In this document: piece by piece, positions 1-10,014 of the stretch
How positions within the stretch are numbered: position 1 is the first letter of the stretch
Layout of the letters: the number at the start of each line of letters is the position of its first letter
Assembly (NCBI RefSeq): GCF_001887775.1
Contig: NZ_CP015519.1
Span: 1,488,001 to 1,552,000 of the forward strand
DNA length: 64,000 nt
DNA from: Syntrophotalea acetylenivorans
GTDB taxonomy: Bacteria; Desulfobacterota; Desulfuromonadia; Desulfuromonadales; Syntrophotaleaceae
Direction: 5' to 3'
Notes under the pieces: model-generated
Databases searched by the model: none
What the model was told of the DNA's origin: nothing
The model's input: the letters and a program-made list of their open reading frames with translations, nothing else
Translations under genes and position numbers: made by a program

Positions 1-400
1 GGTGTTCATGCTGGCCATAAATATTCATCAACTGGCTGGTCAAAGGCTGCAATTGGGCCAGCTTTGCCAAACTGCCATTGATATAAATCTTATTGCGGCC
101 GTTGCGATTAACGACTCGCTTGATCAGTAATTCTTCTTCATCATCGAACCCGCCAGCAGCGAGCGCCTGACGCACCGCCGGTTTTCCCTGTAAATCGAAG
201 ACAGCTTCCACCACCGCTTCTTCGCTGCCGGTACGAATAAGATCGACACGGGCCCGATCCCCAAGCAACAAGGCAACCGCATCGATGATGATCGATTTAC
301 CGGCACCGGTTTCGCCGGTCAGAACATTAAAACCGCTGGAAAAACCGACCTCTAGAACGTCGATAATCGCAAAGTCCCTAATGTGAAGATCCGTCAACAT
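1..400 (-). CDS. recN: DNA repair protein RecN, N-terminal part (runs off the window)
   Basis: RecN is an SMC-like ATPase that acts in double-strand break repair. Translating the minus strand from the ATG at 400 gives 133 residues without a stop. They start MLTDLHIRDFAIIDVL and include the Walker A motif GETGAGKS followed by IIIDAV, then a region typical of RecN (INGSLAKLAQL) and a Q-loop-like IYGQHEH at the window edge. The coiled coil and the C-terminal ATPase half lie outside the window. The gene starts 29 bp after the nadK stop on the same strand, so the two are probably cotranscribed; nadK-recN is a common bacterial gene order. No defect is visible in the part present. Confidence 0.93.
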   Translation of the reverse strand, partial: MLTDLHIRDFAIIDVLEVGFSSGFNVLTGETGAGKSIIIDAVALLLGDRARVDLIRTGSEEAVVEAVFDLQGKPAVRQALAAGGFDDEEELLIKRVVNRNGRNKIYINGSLAKLAQLQPLTSQLMNIYGQHEH

Positions 401-429
401 GGCGTTTCTCTCAGTTGCAACACGGCGGT

Positions 430-1299
430 TTATCGTTCTCCCCAGCCCAACTTGGTGCGCAGTACTTCAAAATAATTTCGGGAGGGACTATCGACCAGCA
501 GCGTACCCCGCCGAGCCTTACAAACCTGGATGATATCACCGGCCTGCAAATCCACTGCGACTTGACCATCGGCGGTAAAAACCACATGTTCGGCCTTACT
601 TTTGACTTCGATTCGAATCGTGGCATCATCCGAAACGATCAGTGGCCTGTTGGCCAACATATGCGGACAGATCGGCGAAATAACAAAACAGTGTAACCCC
701 GGTGAGATAATCGGACCACCGGCAGAAAGATTATAGGCCGTAGAACCTGTAGGTGTAGCAATAACCAGGCCATCGGCTTTAAAAGTTGTCAGATAAGCAT
801 CATCGACGGAGACTTCCATATCGACGATACGAGCGATTGCACCCTTATTGAGTACAACGTCGTTAAGGACCCGAAAGCGTTTGAGCTCCTGGCCTTCACG
901 AAAAATCACCGCCTCCAACATCATTCGCCGGGACAACTTGAAATCGCCCTGAAGGACTCTTTCCAAACAGGGAAACATCTCATCGCGGGTAATTTCGGTC
1001 AAAAACCCGAGGCTACCTAAATTGACGCCCAAAATGGGTATATCCCTATCGCCATTATGCCGCGCTACTTGCCGGGCCACAGAAATCAAAGTACCGTCGC
1101 CACCGAGAACAACGATCAGATCAACCATGGATGGAATCTGCCGCCGTTCATACCCTGGTCCCTGCCCGGGCAACTGACGGGCCAACGCTTCTTCCAGAAA
1201 GACCTCTTGCCCCCTTTTAGCGAGCCAGTCGACTACATCGCCAGCGACACGAACCGCATCGGGATGACTGCATTTAGCATAGATTCCGACCCCTTTCAT
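430..1299 (-). CDS. nadK: NAD kinase
   Basis: This enzyme phosphorylates NAD+ to NADP+ in the cytoplasm. The 289-residue product has the family GGDGT motif (VVLGGDGTLISVARQ), the NLGSLGFLTE segment, the catalytic/binding region LNDVVLNKG and the conserved TPTGSTAYNLSAGGPI loop. I chose the ATG at 1299 (protein MKGVGIYAK) because GGGAAGG lies just upstream and because the longer open frame adds only unconserved residues. It precedes recN on the minus strand with a 29-bp gap. The length is normal for bacterial NadK. It is divergent from rarA, so the 1300-1457 interval probably carries both promoters. Confidence 0.95.
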   Translation of the reverse strand: MKGVGIYAKCSHPDAVRVAGDVVDWLAKRGQEVFLEEALARQLPGQGPGYERRQIPSMVDLIVVLGGDGTLISVARQVARHNGDRDIPILGVNLGSLGFLTEITRDEMFPCLERVLQGDFKLSRRMMLEAVIFREGQELKRFRVLNDVVLNKGAIARIVDMEVSVDDAYLTTFKADGLVIATPTGSTAYNLSAGGPIISPGLHCFVISPICPHMLANRPLIVSDDATIRIEVKSKAEHVVFTADGQVAVDLQAGDIIQVCKARRGTLLVDSPSRNYFEVLRTKLGWGER

Positions 1300-1457
1300 A
1301 CCTTCCCTTTCCGCCACTCTCGGCATGCCGCCGAAGCTAGCACAGCCTTCAAACAAAGTCCATCACTTTCAACAACTTATAGCAAGTCCAGCTTGTTGTG
1401 AACTTGCCTTTTGTGCTAGAGTCGAAACCATCCTCAAAACCATTATTCGGAACTACC

Positions 1458-2837
1458 ATGGATCTCTTTGAAGCAAACCAGGAACCCAATTCCGCCACCC
1501 CTCTGGCTGAGCGCATGCGCCCCAGAACTCTGGAGGAGATGGTGGGACAAGAACACCTCCTTGGCCCCAACAAAATACTGCGCCGGCTGATCGAAACCGA
1601 CCAACTCTCCTCGGCAATCTTCTGGGGACCGCCCGGAACCGGCAAAACCACCCTGGCTCAAGTTATCGCCAACAGCACCAGCAGCCGATTTGTATTCTTT
1701 TCCGCGGTCCTGCAGGGAGTCAAAGAAGTTCGGGAACTGGTTAAACAGGCCCGGGAGGAGCGAGCTTACCACAGTCGCAAGACCCTGCTGTTCGTCGACG
1801 AGATTCACCGTTTCAACAAAGCTCAGCAGGATGCCTTTTTGCCCTACGTGGAACGGGGCGATATTATCCTGGTCGGCGCTACCACGGAAAACCCTTCCTT
1901 CGAAGTGAATTCGGCGCTGCTCTCCCGCTCCAGGGTCCTGGTCCTGCACGCTCTCGAAGCAACACAAATCATAACTTTACTGAAACGTGCCCTGACAGAC
2001 CCAAGGGGACTCAATGACCGACACCAAGGGACCACCGAGGAAGCCCTGTCTTTTCTTGCCGAACAGGCAGACGGCGATGCCAGGGCCGGTCTCAACGCCC
2101 TGGAACTGGCTGCCGCCCTCACCGGCAAGGGGGCCATCACCCTGAAATCCGTCAAAGAAGCCCTGCAAAAACAAGGGCTGCGCTACGACAAGGGAGCCGA
2201 GGAGCACTATAACGTTATCTCCGCCTTCATCAAAAGCCTGCGCGGTTCCGACCCCGACGCAGCACTCTACTGGCTGGCTCGCATGATCGAAGCAGGAGAG
2301 TCCCCCTTATTCATCGCCCGCAGAATGGTCATCTTCGCCGCCGAGGATATTGGCAATGCCGACCCTCGAGGTCTGCAGATAGCGTTGACAACCCAGCAAG
2401 CCGTCCACTTTGTGGGCATGCCGGAGGGCCGCATCCCCCTTGCTCAAGCCGCCACCTACCTGGCCTGTGCGCCCAAAAGCAACGCCTCTTACAAAGGCAT
2501 AGACCAGGCTTTGGCGGAAGTTCGCCGAAGCGGCGCCCTTCCCGTCCCCCTGCACCTGCGCAATGCCCCCACCAAGCTGATGAAAGAACTCGACTACGGC
2601 AAAGACTATCGCTATCCCCACGATTATAACGGCGGACATACGGCCCAGGACTATCTGCCGGAAAAACTGCAAGGAAACAAATACTACCAGCCATCCGATC
2701 GTGGTTACGAAAAAACCATGGGGGAGCGCCTGCGCACCCTGCAAAAGGCAGCCATTCCATCTGCAAACCGCAAGACCAACGACGCTACGCCCAGCGAACC
2801 AGACTGCTCCCAGGAAGCCAAGAACCGGGACAATTGA
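1458..2837 (+). CDS. rarA: Replication-associated recombination protein A (AAA+ ATPase RarA/MgsA)
   Basis: RarA is a AAA+ ATPase related to clamp loaders that acts at stalled replication forks. The product (about 459 residues) begins [20 protein letters not shown], the usual start of this family. Visible motifs are Walker [13 protein letters not shown], Walker [16 protein letters not shown], sensor 1 [10 protein letters not shown], and the C-terminal tetramerisation region with [13 protein letters not shown] and [17 protein letters not shown]. An in-frame GTG at 1398 would add 20 unconserved residues; I prefer the ATG at 1458 although no strong ribosome binding site precedes it. The last 40 residues are low-complexity and charged. 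Confidence 0.94.
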   Translation: MDLFEANQEPNSATPLAERMRPRTLEEMVGQEHLLGPNKILRRLIETDQLSSAIFWGPPGTGKTTLAQVIANSTSSRFVFFSAVLQGVKEVRELVKQAREERAYHSRKTLLFVDEIHRFNKAQQDAFLPYVERGDIILVGATTENPSFEVNSALLSRSRVLVLHALEATQIITLLKRALTDPRGLNDRHQGTTEEALSFLAEQADGDARAGLNALELAAALTGKGAITLKSVKEALQKQGLRYDKGAEEHYNVISAFIKSLRGSDPDAALYWLARMIEAGESPLFIARRMVIFAAEDIGNADPRGLQIALTTQQAVHFVGMPEGRIPLAQAATYLACAPKSNASYKGIDQALAEVRRSGALPVPLHLRNAPTKLMKELDYGKDYRYPHDYNGGHTAQDYLPEKLQGNKYYQPSDRGYEKTMGERLRTLQKAAIPSANRKTNDATPSEPDCSQEAKNRDN

Positions 2838-2956
2838 GAGTCCCCGAAACCCACCCCGACCAACCCCCCACAGAGAGAAAGACCTTCTACGGGATTAAAA
2901 TTACCAAAAACCACGTAAACTCCGTCATTTTTCACGACATTTGATGGATTCCATGC

Positions 2957-5203
2957 TTGAATAAATCGCCCTACTATGATAAATCATTAAGCGAATCGCA
3001 CGACATTTCATATCCGTCACCGCTGCTATTTAATTTCGATGCATTTTCCAAGATGAGGTTCGCCCAAAAACCGCCTCATCTATTTTGCGGAAACTGCCAT
3101 AAAAAAGATGGGTCGCTTCCCCATGGAATCCTGCAAAGGGACTGTTACCGAACTTCCGCAGTTGCCAACAGAAGGCCCTCCTGTCTCCAGTGCTCCCCCC
3201 CTTCCAAAATTTCAAAGAACAATTGTATAAAAACCCTGATCAACAAAATCAACTACAACCACTTCCTTGATGGCACCATCACCGCATGTTTCCGTCACAA
3301 ACGCTATAACACAACCCTTTCATTACTAATAAAACCACAGCCCTGTATAAACGAGAAGTTGATTTGCACTTGGGAAGGCAACAAAGACCTTGAAAGAAAA
3401 CTACAATCTCACGAATTTCAGCACCTGTTGATCAACGATGGCCAAAAGACCTTGCTAATCAAACCCAAGGTGGCCGAAATCAACATTGAAAAATTAATTT
3501 TTTTATTACCGGGTGAATTTACGGAACTTAATTCCCGGAAAATACGACGTTATTCTTGCTCTAACATCAGCGCCAACCTGATTCAAAATGGAAGTAGTTT
3601 TCAGGGCACCCTAGTTGAATTCAGCGCCACTTCCTTACACATCAAAGTGCAATCCTCTCCACCGCAGACCTTTCAATGGCTAAACAATGAATCGCCTGCC
3701 ACCCTGGTTCTTTCCAACCAGGCCGAAGCAATCTATTCGACCGAATGCAATATACTAAAGCAGTCCTGTGGGCAACACATGCGATCCATCGTACTGGCCC
3801 CAACTAGTGATCGAATATTTAAATTTAAGCCAAAAAAACATCGTAGCACCCGCAACCGACTGAAACCCTCACCCAGCATCAACTTCCGGCACCCGTTGAC
3901 AAAGGGCTGGATTGATCTAGACGTTGACGATATCTCGGGGTCAGGCCTCTCTGTTACGGAAAACGTAAAAGACTCTACGTTACTGCCAGGCATGATCATA
4001 CAGGACCTTGCGCTGGTCTTCGCCAACAGTGACAGCCTAAGATGCAAGGCTCAGGTTGTTTACCGCATCCCTCCTGAAGATTCGAGCCTACAGGACACTG
4101 TCAAATGTGGAATCGCCTTCCTCGACATGAAAATCGAAGAACAGACCCGATTACTGGGTATGCTCTATCAAGCAGAAAACAAACACTCATACCTTAGCAA
4201 TCGAGTTGATCTTGATTCTCTGTGGAAATTTTTCTTTGACTCAGGCTTTATCTACCCCGAAAAATATCTCCACCTTAAATCCAACAAAAATACTTTCAAA
4301 AATACATATAGAACCCTTTACGAAAAAAAGCCAAATATTGCACGGCACTTCGTTTACCAAAGCAACGGTAACATCCTGGCTCATATGTCGATGGTCCGGT
4401 TCTATAACAATGCATGGCTAGTTCAGCACCACGCCTCCAGAAAAACTGAAACCAGAAGGGGCGGCCTAACTGTCTTAAGCAATGCTAGTCGTTATGCTAA
4501 CGATACTTATCACCTTTACTCAGCTCACCTTGATTTCCTCTTCTGTTACTTCCGAAGTAACAATCGCTTTCCCCGCCGAATATTCGGTGGCGCAACAAAG
4601 TACATCGACGACCCAAAAGGTTGCTCGATTGACAGTTTTGCCTACTTTCACTTCAATAAATCTTTCAACGAAAGTTGGCAAAGTGCCAATCATTGGAGTT
4701 TCAACAGCACCAACACTGAAGACCTACAGGAGCTAAAACGTTTTATTGATTATTCTTCTGGCGGCCTGATGATACCAGCCTTAGACCTTGATTCAATCTG
4801 CCAAAACGAATCGCAGTTATTCAGAGAGTATCGTGAACTCGGCATGGTAAGAGAGCAACATCTTTTTTCCATAAAAGTCAAAGGCACCCTCAAGGCAGTA
4901 ATAGTTTTAAATCTTTCAGAATCATTCTTAAACATGTCTGACCTAACCAACTGCTTTAAGATAATAGTTATTGATTCAGTGGGACTAACACGTGAAATTC
5001 TATTTTTAATGCTTTCTATATTATGTGTAAAATTTGGACTAGACAAAATCCCGGCCCTACTCTATCCAAGTAACATTGCAGAAGAAATGGCGATTCCAAT
5101 AGAGAAAATATACAATCTATGGATTCTAAATATGCAACACATGGACAGATATTTTGACTTTTGTGAAAAGGTTATTCCAGGCTTCGGCATTACACCATCT
5201 TAA
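2957..5203 (+). CDS. PilZ-domain protein with C-terminal acyltransferase-like region
   Basis: A 748-residue protein, probably cytoplasmic since no signal peptide or clear membrane helix is seen. Two stretches look like PilZ c-di-GMP-binding domains: one around residues 190-290 (RKIRRYSCSNISANL...) and a second around 295-400, beginning RSTRNRLKPSPSINF and containing DVDDISGSGLSV. In PilZ the N-terminal arginine cluster and D/NxSxxG motif bind c-di-GMP; the second copy has DDISGSG. The C-terminal 330 residues (including IARHFVYQSNGNILAHMSMV) resemble GNAT-type N-acyltransferases, which is my inference. The start is uncertain: TTG at 2957 opens the frame and the first ATG in frame is at about 3053. 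The gene sits 32 bp before the HD-GYP gene, suggesting one c-di-GMP operon. It is AT-richer than its neighbours. Confidence 0.7.
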   Translation: MNKSPYYDKSLSESHDISYPSPLLFNFDAFSKMRFAQKPPHLFCGNCHKKDGSLPHGILQRDCYRTSAVANRRPSCLQCSPPSKISKNNCIKTLINKINYNHFLDGTITACFRHKRYNTTLSLLIKPQPCINEKLICTWEGNKDLERKLQSHEFQHLLINDGQKTLLIKPKVAEINIEKLIFLLPGEFTELNSRKIRRYSCSNISANLIQNGSSFQGTLVEFSATSLHIKVQSSPPQTFQWLNNESPATLVLSNQAEAIYSTECNILKQSCGQHMRSIVLAPTSDRIFKFKPKKHRSTRNRLKPSPSINFRHPLTKGWIDLDVDDISGSGLSVTENVKDSTLLPGMIIQDLALVFANSDSLRCKAQVVYRIPPEDSSLQDTVKCGIAFLDMKIEEQTRLLGMLYQAENKHSYLSNRVDLDSLWKFFFDSGFIYPEKYLHLKSNKNTFKNTYRTLYEKKPNIARHFVYQSNGNILAHMSMVRFYNNAWLVQHHASRKTETRRGGLTVLSNASRYANDTYHLYSAHLDFLFCYFRSNNRFPRRIFGGATKYIDDPKGCSIDSFAYFHFNKSFNESWQSANHWSFNSTNTEDLQELKRFIDYSSGGLMIPALDLDSICQNESQLFREYRELGMVREQHLFSIKVKGTLKAVIVLNLSESFLNMSDLTNCFKIIVIDSVGLTREILFLMLSILCVKFGLDKIPALLYPSNIAEEMAIPIEKIYNLWILNMQHMDRYFDFCEKVIPGFGITPS

Positions 5204-5235
5204 ATATAGATACAACAGCTATTAAGGCAAAAGAA

Positions 5236-7569
5236 GTGAGTAATAAAGAATTATATAATAGTCGTCTCATAGACAACTTCATAAGGCTCCTTAAAAAGGA
5301 CTACCCTGAGGTAAACCTCAGCGACATATTAAATTATGCCGACATGAGACACTATCAAATTGCAGACCAAGCACATTGGTTCACACAGGAACAAATCAAC
5401 CGATTTTATGAAAGACTTGTTCAACTTACAGGCAACAACAACATAGGAAGAGAGGCCGGTCGCTATACCGCCTCCCCTGACGCACTTGGATTCATGCGTC
5501 AATACGTTCTCGGATTAGTAGGCCCTGCTAATACTTTCAAGCTCATTGGCCAGGCAACACCAAAATTAACCAGATCTTCAATTTACACCTCTGAGTCACT
5601 TGCTCCAAACAAAGTTAAAATCACGGTAACACCACATAAGAATGTGGAAGAAAAGGTCTTTCAATGTGAAAACCGATTAGGGTTCTGGGAAGCCGTCGTC
5701 ACTATGATGGGCTATAAAACACCCCAGATTGAACACCCGGAATGCCTTTTCAAAGGGGACCAATGCTGCACCTATATTGTATCTTGGGAAAAAACATTCA
5801 GCGTCACACTAAAAAATACCCGAACCTACTTAGCAATCGCCTCGATACCAACGATTTCCTTAGTTTCTTTTTTCAACCCTGAGTTGTCGTTAAGCCTTTT
5901 TGTGCCCATAATAATCTTTGCGTTTTGTCTCCTTTCTATTTTCATAGAGAAAACGGAAAAAAAGGAAATCCTAAGAAATGTAGGTGACATAAAAGATTCA
6001 ACTGATCAACTCATGGACCAAGTAAACAGAAACTACAACAATGCTTTAATGGCAAATGAGATCGGTCAAGCAATCAGCAACAAGGCTAACTTTAAGCACT
6101 TGGAACAATCCATAGATTCCGAAAGTAATATCGATGGCATATTAAAAGACGTTATCCAAATCCTGCAAAAACGTCTAGACTATGATAGAGGATTTATCCT
6201 GCTGGCCACCCCCGACCGTTGCAAATTAGCATTCCGTGCCGGATACGGTTATTCTGAAAAACACCAGGACCTGCTAAGAGGCACCGCATTTAACCTCGAC
6301 AATCCCCAATCCAAAGGAATGTTTGTCGTTTCATTTCACAACCAAGAACCCTTTCTGATCAATGACCTTAGCGAACTGAAGGGCAGCCTTTCCCCACGCA
6401 GCCTAAACCTGGCAAAGGCCCTGGGTGTACAGTCGTTTATCTGCTGCCCCATCATTTGTGACGGGGAAGCTATAGGTATCCTGGCTGTTGACAACATCCG
6501 CAGCAAGCGTCCCCTGGTCCACAGCGATCTTACTCTGCTGATGGGCATCGCTCCAGTTATCGGTATCAGCATCCGTAACGCCGACTTGTTGAATGCCCGC
6601 CGCAAACAGTTTCACTCTATTTTACAAGCACTCGCCAAATCTATTGATGCCCGCGATCCCATGACTGCCGGTCATTCGGAAAAGGTCACCGACTATGCCC
6701 TGGGTATCTGCCAGGAACTTGAACAGCCCAAAGATTTTTGCGAGATGATCCGTGTGGCTTCTTTGCTTCACGACTATGGCAAGATCGCGGTACCCGATGC
6801 CATCCTTAAAAAACCTGGACGCCTTTCCAGTGATGAGTATCAGATTGTCAAGACTCACTCGCAGAAAACCCGCGAGATTCTGGATCAGATCAATTTTGAA
6901 GGAATCTACCGTTGCGTTCCGGAAGTCGCTGCCGCCCACCACGAGAAGCTCAATGGAACGGGCTACCCGAACGGCCTAAAAGGTGACCAGATTCCCCTTG
7001 GATCCAAAATAATTGCCGTTGCTGACTTCTTCGAAGCCATTACCGCCAAACGTCATTACCGTGACCCGATGCCTCTTAAAGTCGCCTTTCAGGTACTACG
7101 AGAAGAGAGCGGTAAACACTTTGAGGAAGAAATCATTGAAGCCCTGATTCGCCACTTTGAAAAGAATCATATCCAGGACTTTAAGGATCGATGGAAAAAC
7201 CTTGAAATACCCGAGCGTAAAAGTTTGCGAGTTCCTTGCAAAACTCCAGTCTCCTACATCATGGACGGCACCCGCGTAGCAGGTACCAGCGCCGACATCA
7301 GCGCTAAGGGTATTTTTGTAGAGAGCGAACGAAATATGAATGAAGGCGAAAAAATTCAACTTTCGTTTACACTTCCCAACTTTGAATCTGAAATGTATGA
7401 GACCAGTGGTCGCGTAGCCTGGATTAACCATAAAGGCATGCCGCGCAAACGGGGTCTTCCTATGGGCTTCGGTGTAGAGTTTCTCGACCTCAACAAAAGA
7501 ACCTTCGATGCCGTACTTAGCTATGTTATCGCCAACCACCTTCCGGCCTTAACAAACCAGCCCTGCTAA
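5236..7569 (+). CDS. GAF / HD-GYP / PilZ protein, probable c-di-GMP phosphodiesterase
   Basis: A 777-residue membrane-attached regulator. Residues 1-190 look like a heme-NO-binding/V4R-type sensory domain with a Cys-rich end (HPECLFKGDQCC). Hydrophobic residues around 195-235 form one or two membrane helices. A GAF domain follows (about 290-450), then an HD-GYP domain with LLHDYGKIAVPD and the diagnostic GTGYPNGL motif, and a final PilZ domain starting RKSLRVPCKTPV with DISAKGIFVES. HD-GYP enzymes hydrolyse c-di-GMP, and the intact HD and GYP residues suggest activity. The start is GTG at 5236 with AAGGCAAAAG upstream. It follows the PilZ protein by 32 bp and ends before a strong hairpin, so the pair is likely one transcript. 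Confidence 0.9.
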   Translation: MSNKELYNSRLIDNFIRLLKKDYPEVNLSDILNYADMRHYQIADQAHWFTQEQINRFYERLVQLTGNNNIGREAGRYTASPDALGFMRQYVLGLVGPANTFKLIGQATPKLTRSSIYTSESLAPNKVKITVTPHKNVEEKVFQCENRLGFWEAVVTMMGYKTPQIEHPECLFKGDQCCTYIVSWEKTFSVTLKNTRTYLAIASIPTISLVSFFNPELSLSLFVPIIIFAFCLLSIFIEKTEKKEILRNVGDIKDSTDQLMDQVNRNYNNALMANEIGQAISNKANFKHLEQSIDSESNIDGILKDVIQILQKRLDYDRGFILLATPDRCKLAFRAGYGYSEKHQDLLRGTAFNLDNPQSKGMFVVSFHNQEPFLINDLSELKGSLSPRSLNLAKALGVQSFICCPIICDGEAIGILAVDNIRSKRPLVHSDLTLLMGIAPVIGISIRNADLLNARRKQFHSILQALAKSIDARDPMTAGHSEKVTDYALGICQELEQPKDFCEMIRVASLLHDYGKIAVPDAILKKPGRLSSDEYQIVKTHSQKTREILDQINFEGIYRCVPEVAAAHHEKLNGTGYPNGLKGDQIPLGSKIIAVADFFEAITAKRHYRDPMPLKVAFQVLREESGKHFEEEIIEALIRHFEKNHIQDFKDRWKNLEIPERKSLRVPCKTPVSYIMDGTRVAGTSADISAKGIFVESERNMNEGEKIQLSFTLPNFESEMYETSGRVAWINHKGMPRKRGLPMGFGVEFLDLNKRTFDAVLSYVIANHLPALTNQPC

Positions 7570-7596
7570 TCCCGCTCTTTCCAAACCATTAAAAAA

Positions 7597-7622
7597 GGCG
7601 TACAAACCGATGTTTGTACGCC
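7597..7622. terminator. Bidirectional intrinsic terminator
   Basis: GGCGTACAAAC and GTTTGTACGCC form a perfect stem around a short loop, flanked by A6 on the left and T4 on the right. It lies between the convergent HD-GYP gene and the methyltransferase gene, so it can stop transcription from both sides. Confidence 0.9.
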
Positions 7623-7646
7623 TTTTAACGCTGCGAACTGTGGGCA

Positions 7647-8459
7647 CTATTTTAGAGGTTTTACGCCTCGTGCACAAAGCAATGGGGTATAAGTAAAACG
7701 CCTGGGGTCCGCAAAAAACTTCTGGAACTCTTCAACAAACTCGCTGAATCCGCCTTCATATTCGGAAAAACAGTAATTTGAGTTCTTTGCTGCCACCTGC
7801 ACTTTTTGGTTCCAATTATAAGAATCGACCTCATTGAGTTGGCCGCTGATCAAATGGTGAGCGGACAAATCAACCGCAATATCCTGATAGTCAAGATCGT
7901 ATAAAAAGGAATAAAGTTTTCTCCCCATATAGGGGTCAAAATTAGCCTCAAGTTCAAGCTTTTTAGTAATATTGGCAATGGCTTTTTCAAGCCGTACCGG
8001 GATACCAGCATGGGACAAACAATTATAATCGAGATCAATAAGACAGAGAATCCCACCGGGTTTTAGAATCCGACTAAGGTTCTGAACAATTTCAAAAGCC
8101 TTTTCTCGATGATATTCCAGTACAAAACGAACCCAGACAAAGTCGAAAAGCCCCAGGTCATCAAGGGGCTCATAAAAATTTCGACAGCAGTAGGAAAGGC
8201 TGGGTGCTTTATAATTATTTTGAGCGTGGGTAATACGCTCTAAGGATCCATCGACACCAACAGCCTGGCCAAAGGGTTGGCACAGTTCATTGAGCATGGC
8301 GGTCGTCTTGCCACTACCGCAGCCTATATCCGCCACACGCATGCCAGGCTTTAACCCGGCCCAACGCGACTGCCTTTCAACAGCTTCACGGTCGGTTTTC
8401 ATATCGAGCCGCAAAGCCTCATCGGCGTGTTCCATTATATAGTTAGCCTGTACTGTCAT
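7647..8459 (-). CDS. Class I SAM-dependent methyltransferase
   Basis: A cytoplasmic Rossmann-fold methyltransferase of about 270 residues. The SAM-binding motif I is VADIGCGSGKTTAML; later motifs are VGVDGS (motif II acidic residue), FDFVWVRFVLEYH and LKPGGILCLIDLDYN. The substrate cannot be named from the sequence. I chose the ATG at 8459 (MTVQANYIMEHADEAL) because AGGACTGA precedes it; an upstream ATG adds 14 AT-rich residues. It is monocistronic, convergent with the HD-GYP gene and divergent from the porin gene. Confidence 0.85.
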   Translation of the reverse strand: MTVQANYIMEHADEALRLDMKTDREAVERQSRWAGLKPGMRVADIGCGSGKTTAMLNELCQPFGQAVGVDGSLERITHAQNNYKAPSLSYCCRNFYEPLDDLGLFDFVWVRFVLEYHREKAFEIVQNLSRILKPGGILCLIDLDYNCLSHAGIPVRLEKAIANITKKLELEANFDPYMGRKLYSFLYDLDYQDIAVDLSAHHLISGQLNEVDSYNWNQKVQVAAKNSNYCFSEYEGGFSEFVEEFQKFFADPRRFTYTPLLCARGVKPLK

Positions 8460-8603
8460 TTCAGTCCTGTCGATAGAATCATTTATATTTATACATAACA
8501 AGGCTGGACCTATAACACATAAAATAATTTAATTCAACAAACCACAAAATAAGACAAACCTCTATTGATCTTTGTTTCTTTGGCAAGTTTAATACAGTAT
8601 TGT

Positions 8604-8631
8604 TTGACTTGACATTGCATTCATGTATAAA
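8604..8631 (+). promoter_or_regulatory. Putative sigma-70 promoter for the FadL-like gene
   Basis: TTGACT at 8604 and TATAAA at 8626 are separated by 16 bp, about 85 bp before the porin start codon. The surrounding DNA is AT-rich. This is based on consensus resemblance only. Confidence 0.45.
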
Positions 8632-8717
8632 AATGTGACCTGTGTTTGCATATAGTACTGTATCTTGGGCGTTTTTTTATATGATTAGAGGCACACTTGG
8701 CATTATCCGGAGGGACC

Positions 8718-9947
8718 ATGAAAAGAACAACCAAGCAACATAACTCATTATTGTTTATCTGCCTTGCATTTGCGCTGATTACTTGCCTGGGAGCCTCCCA
8801 AAGCCATGCTTCCGGCTACGGTATTTTCGTCCAAGGCGCCGATGCGCTTGGACAAGCCAATTCAACCATAGCCCATAGCGATGGCCCGTCCGCGGTCTAT
8901 TTCAATCCGGCCCTTCTGACTTCATTGACCGGCACGCAGATCGAGGTTGGCACCACCGCTGTTATACCTTCGCGCAAATTTAAAAGCGATTCAGATGGCA
9001 GCCGCGAAAAAACGGAAGATAAGGTTTACTTCCCCAGCACCTTTTATCTGAGCCACCAGCTCAACGAGCGCTGGAGTGCCGGCCTGGCCGTGTTCAATCC
9101 TTTCGGCCTCGGCACGGTATGGGACAGCGACTGGGAAGGCAATTCTATTGCCACCAAATCAAGAATTACTACCTTTAATATTAACCCGTCTATTGCCTAC
9201 CAAGTAACCCCCCGGCTGGCTATCGGCGCCGGCCTCGACATTCTGATCCTCGATGCCAAGCTGAAAAACGAAGCTATTACAGACCAGCAACTGACCGGAG
9301 ATGGAGAAGGTATCGGTTTCAATGTCGGTCTACAGCTACAGATCACCGAGGAACTCTCTTTCGGGGCCGCCTACCGCAGTAAGGTTGATATCGATATTGA
9401 TGGAAAAGTCACCTTCAGTCCGTCTGTGCAAGACTTTTTCCCCAATACAGATGTTAAAACATCCATTACCTTGCCCGCGCAGTTCACCGCCGGATTGGCC
9501 TACAGCTTTTCGCCGAACTGGGTCGTCGAAGCAGGGGTCCGGTGGGAAGATTGGTCCTCATTCGACGAACTCAAGGTCGAACTTGAACAAGTTAGTGCTC
9601 TGCCATCAAACAGCGTCAGCTATCCCCGAAACTGGGACGACACCTGGGCCTTCAACGTCGGCACCAAGTACCGCCTGAATGACCGGGTCGCCCTCATGGC
9701 CGGTTATCTCTACGGAGACAATCCTGTTCCCGACAGCACCTTTGAGCCGGCCATCCCCGACTCGGACACCCACCTGTTCACCGTCGGCAGCGAACTGACC
9801 TTCGACCAATTAAAGGTGACTCTGGCTTACGGCTTTCAGCTTCAGGAAGACCGCGACAAGGAAGACAACGAATACGGAGATGTTGCCAACGGTGAGTACG
9901 AAAACTATCTCCACCTGGCGGCCATCAGCCTGAGCTACGCGTTTTAG
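8718..9947 (+). CDS. FadL/OmpP1-type outer membrane transporter
   Basis: A 409-residue outer membrane beta-barrel of the FadL family, which moves hydrophobic compounds such as long-chain fatty acids or aromatics across the outer membrane. A signal peptide (hydrophobic stretch LLFICLAFALITCLGA, ending near SHA) precedes the mature start SGYGIFVQGADALGQANS, which matches the family N-terminal hatch. Alternating hydrophobic strands follow, and the protein ends LHLAAISLSYAF with the C-terminal Phe expected for BAM insertion. The start at 8718 has CCGGAGGGA upstream. It is followed by a bidirectional terminator. The exact substrate is unknown. Confidence 0.92.
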   Translation: MKRTTKQHNSLLFICLAFALITCLGASQSHASGYGIFVQGADALGQANSTIAHSDGPSAVYFNPALLTSLTGTQIEVGTTAVIPSRKFKSDSDGSREKTEDKVYFPSTFYLSHQLNERWSAGLAVFNPFGLGTVWDSDWEGNSIATKSRITTFNINPSIAYQVTPRLAIGAGLDILILDAKLKNEAITDQQLTGDGEGIGFNVGLQLQITEELSFGAAYRSKVDIDIDGKVTFSPSVQDFFPNTDVKTSITLPAQFTAGLAYSFSPNWVVEAGVRWEDWSSFDELKVELEQVSALPSNSVSYPRNWDDTWAFNVGTKYRLNDRVALMAGYLYGDNPVPDSTFEPAIPDSDTHLFTVGSELTFDQLKVTLAYGFQLQEDRDKEDNEYGDVANGEYENYLHLAAISLSYAF

Positions 9948-9966
9948 AGATTGTTTGAAAAATCAA

Positions 9967-10006
9967 AAAAAGCCCCGGCAAGAAAGGTTATCTTGCCGGG
10001 GCTTTT
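9967..10006. terminator. Bidirectional intrinsic terminator
   Basis: AAAAGCCCCGGCAAGA pairs perfectly with TCTTGCCGGGGCTTTT around a 7-base loop. It separates the convergent porin and peroxiredoxin genes. Confidence 0.93.
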
Positions 10007-10014
10007 CGTTTTTA

